From positions 1 to 8,402 of the forward strand of contig JACPGA010000186.1 in the NCBI GenBank assembly GCA_016182705.1: a DNA stretch of 8,402 nucleotides, read 5' to 3'. The notes under the pieces were generated by a model. It made no database searches. It was not told the DNA's origin and saw nothing but the letters and a program-made list of their open reading frames with translations. Position numbers and translations under genes: made by a program. Shown piece after piece: positions 6,355 through 8,402 of this stretch (its first letter is position 1; every line of letters starts with the position of its first letter). The stretch comes from Deltaproteobacteria bacterium. Lineage in GTDB: Bacteria; Desulfobacterota; GWC2-55-46.

Positions 6355-6429
6355 CAAAAACAGGGACTGTTACGCCCAGGGGCCGATGGATTTAGGGGTC
6401 TTTCAAGAAGGGGGGAATTTGATTGGAAT

Positions 6430-6460
6430 AAAAAAAGGGAGGGCTCAACACCCTCCCTTT
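6430..6460 (-). terminator. Strong intrinsic terminator of the micro-ORF unit
   Basis: On the minus strand AAAGGGAGGG-TGTTGAG-CCCTCCCTTT makes a perfect 10-bp stem with a 7-nt loop. The descending arm runs into seven consecutive T (6436-6430). There is no T-run on the plus side, so orientation is leftward. It ends transcription of the small ORFs at 6501-6787. Confidence 0.9.
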
Positions 6461-6500
6461 CAGACCTGGATTATATATTTCAGCATATGATTCCGCCCGG

Positions 6501-6599
6501 TCAGGCCGATATTGTCGCAGCCGCTATCACCGCTATGACAAGCTGGCCGACTATGAAAGCAAGCGGAAAATACAATTCTGCTATTATATCTTTTTTCAT
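6501..6599 (-). CDS. Micro-protein, 32 residues, single TM helix
   Basis: Reads MKKDIIAELYF, then a hydrophobic run PLAFIVGQLVIAVIAAATISA to the TGA. The charged N-terminus (KKD, Glu8) followed by about 22 hydrophobic residues predicts a small inner-membrane peptide with one helix. The ATG at 6599 is preceded by AAAGGGAGGAATAAT, an excellent SD, with an extended -10 further up (6642-6650) and a strong terminator 41 bp after the stop. That complete set of signals makes it a real gene despite its size. The function is not recognised. By size and form it could be a small subunit of a membrane respiratory complex, a membrane-stress micro-protein, or a type I toxin. Confidence 0.7.
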   Translation of the reverse strand: MKKDIIAELYFPLAFIVGQLVIAVIAAATISA

Positions 6600-6641
6600 A
6601 TTATTCCTCCCTTTATTTTTTCGTTATCTTTCCATGCCATT

Positions 6642-6650
6642 ATCATACCA
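6642..6650 (-). promoter_or_regulatory. Extended -10 promoter candidate for the 32-residue micro-ORF
   Basis: TGGTATGAT on the minus strand: TG-N-TATGAT, an extended -10 with five of six hexamer matches. No -35 is visible at 17 bp. Transcription would start near 6635, leaving a ~36-nt leader containing the SD. Confidence 0.45.
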
Positions 6651-6697
6651 GTTCCACAATAAAGGGAGATCAGGCATGATACCGGCTGGCGCTTGCT

Positions 6698-6787
6698 TTA
6701 CAGCCCCACGATGAATATCAGGAGGCTTGCCACAGCTATGTTGCCAACCGCTACCAGCAAATCTACCACATCGGCTGTCCTGTTCAT
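6698..6787 (-). CDS. Micro-protein, 29 residues, single TM helix
   Basis: Reads MNRTADVVDLLVAVGNIAV, then ASLLIFIVGL, then TAA. A short polar start (Asn, Arg, two Asp) precedes a ~20-residue hydrophobic helix. The ATG at 6787 follows AAAAGGAGGGTTAAA, a textbook SD, and TATAAT lies 45 bp upstream. It is the first of two tandem micro-ORFs, 98 bp ahead of the second. They are not alignable beyond both being single-span. No family is recognised; a paired role in a membrane complex or membrane regulation is only an inference. Confidence 0.68.
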   Translation of the reverse strand: MNRTADVVDLLVAVGNIAVASLLIFIVGL

Positions 6788-6831
6788 TTTAACCCTCCTT
6801 TTCTGCTGTTTTTCTGCCTTGTTACAGTTCC

Positions 6832-6837
6832 ATTATA
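6832..6837 (-). promoter_or_regulatory. -10 element (TATAAT) for the 29-residue micro-ORF
   Basis: A perfect TATAAT on the minus strand, giving a ~38-nt leader. The best -35 positions (ATGCTG at 17 bp, TGCTGG at 16 bp) are poor, so an activator may be needed. It lies back-to-back with the narK promoter region at 6917-6945, so 6840-6915 is a shared control region. Confidence 0.5.
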
Positions 6838-6916
6838 CCCATGCAGGATTAAGCCAGCATTAGAGCTATTAAACTACAATCCGCCGGTGCGCAATGTGAC
6901 GCCCCTCACATTTGGC

Positions 6917-6945
6917 TTGACTTTCTTCCGGCGAACTGATATTTA
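6917..6945 (+). promoter_or_regulatory. Candidate promoter for the plus-strand narK
   Basis: TTGACT (five of six) at 6917-6922, a 17-bp spacer, then TATTTA at 6940-6945 (three of six). TATTAT, a better -10, is 21 bp from the -35. A start near 6952 would leave a ~250-nt leader before the narK ATG. The weak -10 suits a positively regulated promoter. Confidence 0.4.
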
Positions 6946-6973
6946 TTATTAAAACAATCAGATCAGAAAAGAT

Positions 6974-6995
6974 GAAGTGAATGGGAATTCACTTC
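6974..6995 (+). repeat. Perfect 9-bp inverted repeat in the narK leader
   Basis: GAAGTGAAT-GGGA-ATTCACTTC: nine perfect pairs around a 4-nt loop, starting about 20 nt after the predicted transcript start. It could be a 5' stabilising hairpin, an RNA regulatory element or an operator. Confidence 0.55.
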
Positions 6996-7052
6996 CTCAC
7001 CGCTATGTCTACCGCTCAGGATATAACGATGAGTACCCAAAGGCACAGTCGC

Positions 7053-7122
7053 ATTTTTTTTGGTTTAGTGCGGACTATTACCAGGGCACTCGCGTACCAG
7101 CAATAATCCACCCAAAAAAAAT
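7053..7122 (+). repeat. Homopolymer inverted repeat in the narK leader
   Basis: ATTTTTTTTGG (7053-7063) and CCAAAAAAAAT (7112-7122) are perfect 11-bp inverted arms separated by 48 bp. In RNA they could pair into a long-range stem; in DNA they are phased A/T tracts that may bend. Low complexity makes chance plausible. Confidence 0.35.
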
Positions 7123-7199
7123 TCGACTCTCTTTATGTGATGCCTTTTTCCCTCTACAAGCCGGGCAGCTGCGTCACGTCAAAATCTAAGGAGAGAAAA

Positions 7200-8402
7200 A
7201 TGGCAAACTGGAAAGCATTCGCAAAGGCAGGCCACCTGCCGACGCTGATAGCTTCATTTCTGTATTTCGATTTCTGTTTCGCGATCTGGGTTCTGAACGG
7301 GGCCATGGCTCCGTTCATCAGCGAGGCCTTCAATCTCTCACCGGCCCAGAAGGGCTTCATGATCTCCATACCCATCATGGCCGGCGCCCTGATGCGTTTC
7401 CCTCTCGGAGTCATAGCGCAATACATAGGCAGAAAAAACGCGGCCCTCTTCGAGATGGGCTGCATACTGGTAGCGATGCTGTACGGGTACTACGCGGTTA
7501 ATACCTACAGCGATGTTCTCGCGATGGGAATCCTGCTCGGTATAGCCGGCGCGTCTTTCGGCGTCGCCCTCTCTCTCGGCTCAGGCTGGTTCCCTCCTCA
7601 GTACAAGGGACTTGCGATGGGCATAGCCGGAGCCGGCAACAGCGGCACAGTGCTCGCGGTTCTCTTCGCGCCCCCGCTGGCGATGAAGTACGGCTGGCAG
7701 ACGGTTTACGGCTTCGCGGCCTTGACAATGCTTTTGCCTTTCCTCATAATGCTTATTTTCGCGAAAGAGCCCCCGGACAGGGAGCACCACACCCTGAAGG
7801 AACTCGTCAGCTGCCTTGTTGAAAAGGACGGCTGGATGTTCAACGCCATCTACATCATCACTTTCGGCGGCTTCATAGGGCTGGCAAACTTCCTGCCCAC
7901 GTTCTTCCATGACCAGTTCGGCGTCACGAAAGTGCAGGCCGGACAGCTGACGATGCTCGCGGCCGTCATGGGCAGCGCCATCAGGATAGTCGGCGGGTGG
8001 ATATCTGACAAATGGGGCGGCATCAACTCCCTGACGCTGGTCTTCATAGGCGTCATAGTGCTTATGCTTCTGCTGAGCGGCGCGCCCTCTCTTACGGTAA
8101 CCACCGGGCTGTTCATGGTCTGCTTCGCGTTCCTCGGCATGGGCAACGGCTCTTTGTTCCAGCTCGTGCCGCTTCGCTGGCCGACGACCACGGCCGTGGC
8201 CGGCAGTATGATAGGTGAGATAGGCGCCCTGGGCGGCGCTTTCATCCCCAACGCGATGGGCCTGTCCAAGCAGTACACCGGCTCCTTCGCCTCCGGGTTC
8301 ATAGCCTTTTTGATCCTGGCAGCGGTAGTGTTCGTCGTCATGAGAATAGCCCAGCGCCGCTGGACCCAGACCTGGGTAGGCAAGGGCGGCAAGGCTCTCG
8401 CT
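7200..8402 (+). CDS. narK: Nitrate/nitrite MFS transporter, NarK1-type (partial, 3' end outside window)
   Basis: 401 codons of a 12-TM nitrate/nitrite porter, nearly complete; only the extreme C-terminus is missing. Signatures: TM2 Arg in AGALMRFPLGVIAQYIGRK (Arg66), TM5 nitrate signature GLAMGIAGAGNSGTVLAVL (137-155), TM8 Arg in AIRIVGGWISDKWGG (Arg262) and TM11 motif AGSMIGEIGALGGAFIPN (334-351). The short loops and the RRWTQTWVG tail fit NarK1-type proteins, generally viewed as nitrate/proton symporters. The ATG at 7200 has AAGGAG 6 nt upstream. It is transcribed away from the rest of the locus and has a ~250-nt leader with two inverted repeats. It is clearly divergent from the paralogue at 3304-4815, so the pair is old rather than a recent duplication. 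Confidence 0.93.
   Translation, partial: MANWKAFAKAGHLPTLIASFLYFDFCFAIWVLNGAMAPFISEAFNLSPAQKGFMISIPIMAGALMRFPLGVIAQYIGRKNAALFEMGCILVAMLYGYYAVNTYSDVLAMGILLGIAGASFGVALSLGSGWFPPQYKGLAMGIAGAGNSGTVLAVLFAPPLAMKYGWQTVYGFAALTMLLPFLIMLIFAKEPPDREHHTLKELVSCLVEKDGWMFNAIYIITFGGFIGLANFLPTFFHDQFGVTKVQAGQLTMLAAVMGSAIRIVGGWISDKWGGINSLTLVFIGVIVLMLLLSGAPSLTVTTGLFMVCFAFLGMGNGSLFQLVPLRWPTTTAVAGSMIGEIGALGGAFIPNAMGLSKQYTGSFASGFIAFLILAAVVFVVMRIAQRRWTQTWVGKGGKALA

Larger units (their letters stand above)
5426..6429. other. Gene-free stretch of about 1 kb
   Basis: No convincing protein gene is seen on either strand. The open frames here (5590-6003 plus, 5468-5689 minus, 5967-6200 minus) have unlikely compositions and no SD. 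Structural items present: a GC hairpin at 5701-5717 (AGGCCGC-GGG-GCGGCCT, no T-run), a perfect 12-bp palindrome ATATTGCAATAT at 6134-6145, and the TGTTAC dyads at 6254-6373. The right-hand third is AT-richer than the left. It may hold the usp regulatory region, an sRNA, or decayed sequence; none of these can be shown from sequence alone. Confidence 0.5.

Noticed and set aside
6419..6432. FNR-like site TTGAT-TGGA-ATAAA
   Set aside because: One mismatch from consensus, but it overlaps the terminator's T-run, with no promoter nearby.
6840..6865. Sigma-54-like CTGGC...TGCA on the minus strand upstream of the 29-residue ORF
   Set aside because: The GG-to-GC spacing is one base short of the required distance; a TATAAT in the same place explains the region better.
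6977..7189. 70-codon GTG-initiated frame in the narK leader ending in the narK SD
   Set aside because: No SD, starts inside the 6974-6995 hairpin and runs through homopolymer tracts; the stop/SD overlap is probably chance.

Overview
The window is a nitrate-respiration locus from a Gram-negative bacterium. The coding DNA is fairly GC-rich and ribosome binding sites are strong (GGAGG type). The NarG/NxrA-type catalytic subunit, the cytochrome c-derived neighbour that usually accompanies it, and one dispersed palindromic repeat suggest a Nitrospirota- or Desulfobacterota/Geobacter-like host. That placement rests on recalled family resemblance, not on a search.

Layout: all genes run leftward except the one at the right edge. 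From right to left on the minus strand: (i) two micro-ORFs for single-span membrane peptides (6787-6698 and 6599-6501), each with its own strong Shine-Dalgarno sequence and a promoter-like -10, closed by a clear intrinsic terminator at 6430-6460; (ii) about 1 kb with no recognisable gene (5426-6429), carrying GTTAC-type dyads; (iii) a universal stress protein (5425-5018) with a short hairpin terminator; (iv) a 121-bp nested palindromic repeat (4877-4997); (v) a NarK2-type nitrate/nitrite MFS transporter (4815-3304); (vi) a well-formed promoter and an unrecognised 171-residue protein (3058-2543); (vii) a tight operon of two small genes (2349-2104 and 2104-1853) followed 4 bp later by narG (1848 to beyond the left edge). 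On the plus strand, a second, NarK1-type transporter starts at 7200 and leaves the window near its C-terminus.

How the parts fit: the transporters bring in nitrate and/or exchange it for nitrite, NarG is the molybdenum catalytic subunit reducing nitrate (or, in the related Nxr enzymes, oxidising nitrite), and the two small genes sit where an electron-transferring membrane-anchored cytochrome c is expected.

The most unusual feature is that cytochrome position. The first small ORF looks like the N-terminal part of the cytochrome (signal peptide, Ala/Pro linker, GK-x-x-FTG-x-x-RF block). The second looks like its C-terminal part (methionine-ligand loop, C-terminal helix, TM anchor). The haem-binding CxxCH core between them is absent, and the two halves meet at a TGATG stop/start overlap. 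The tandem micro-proteins are the second most interesting element.
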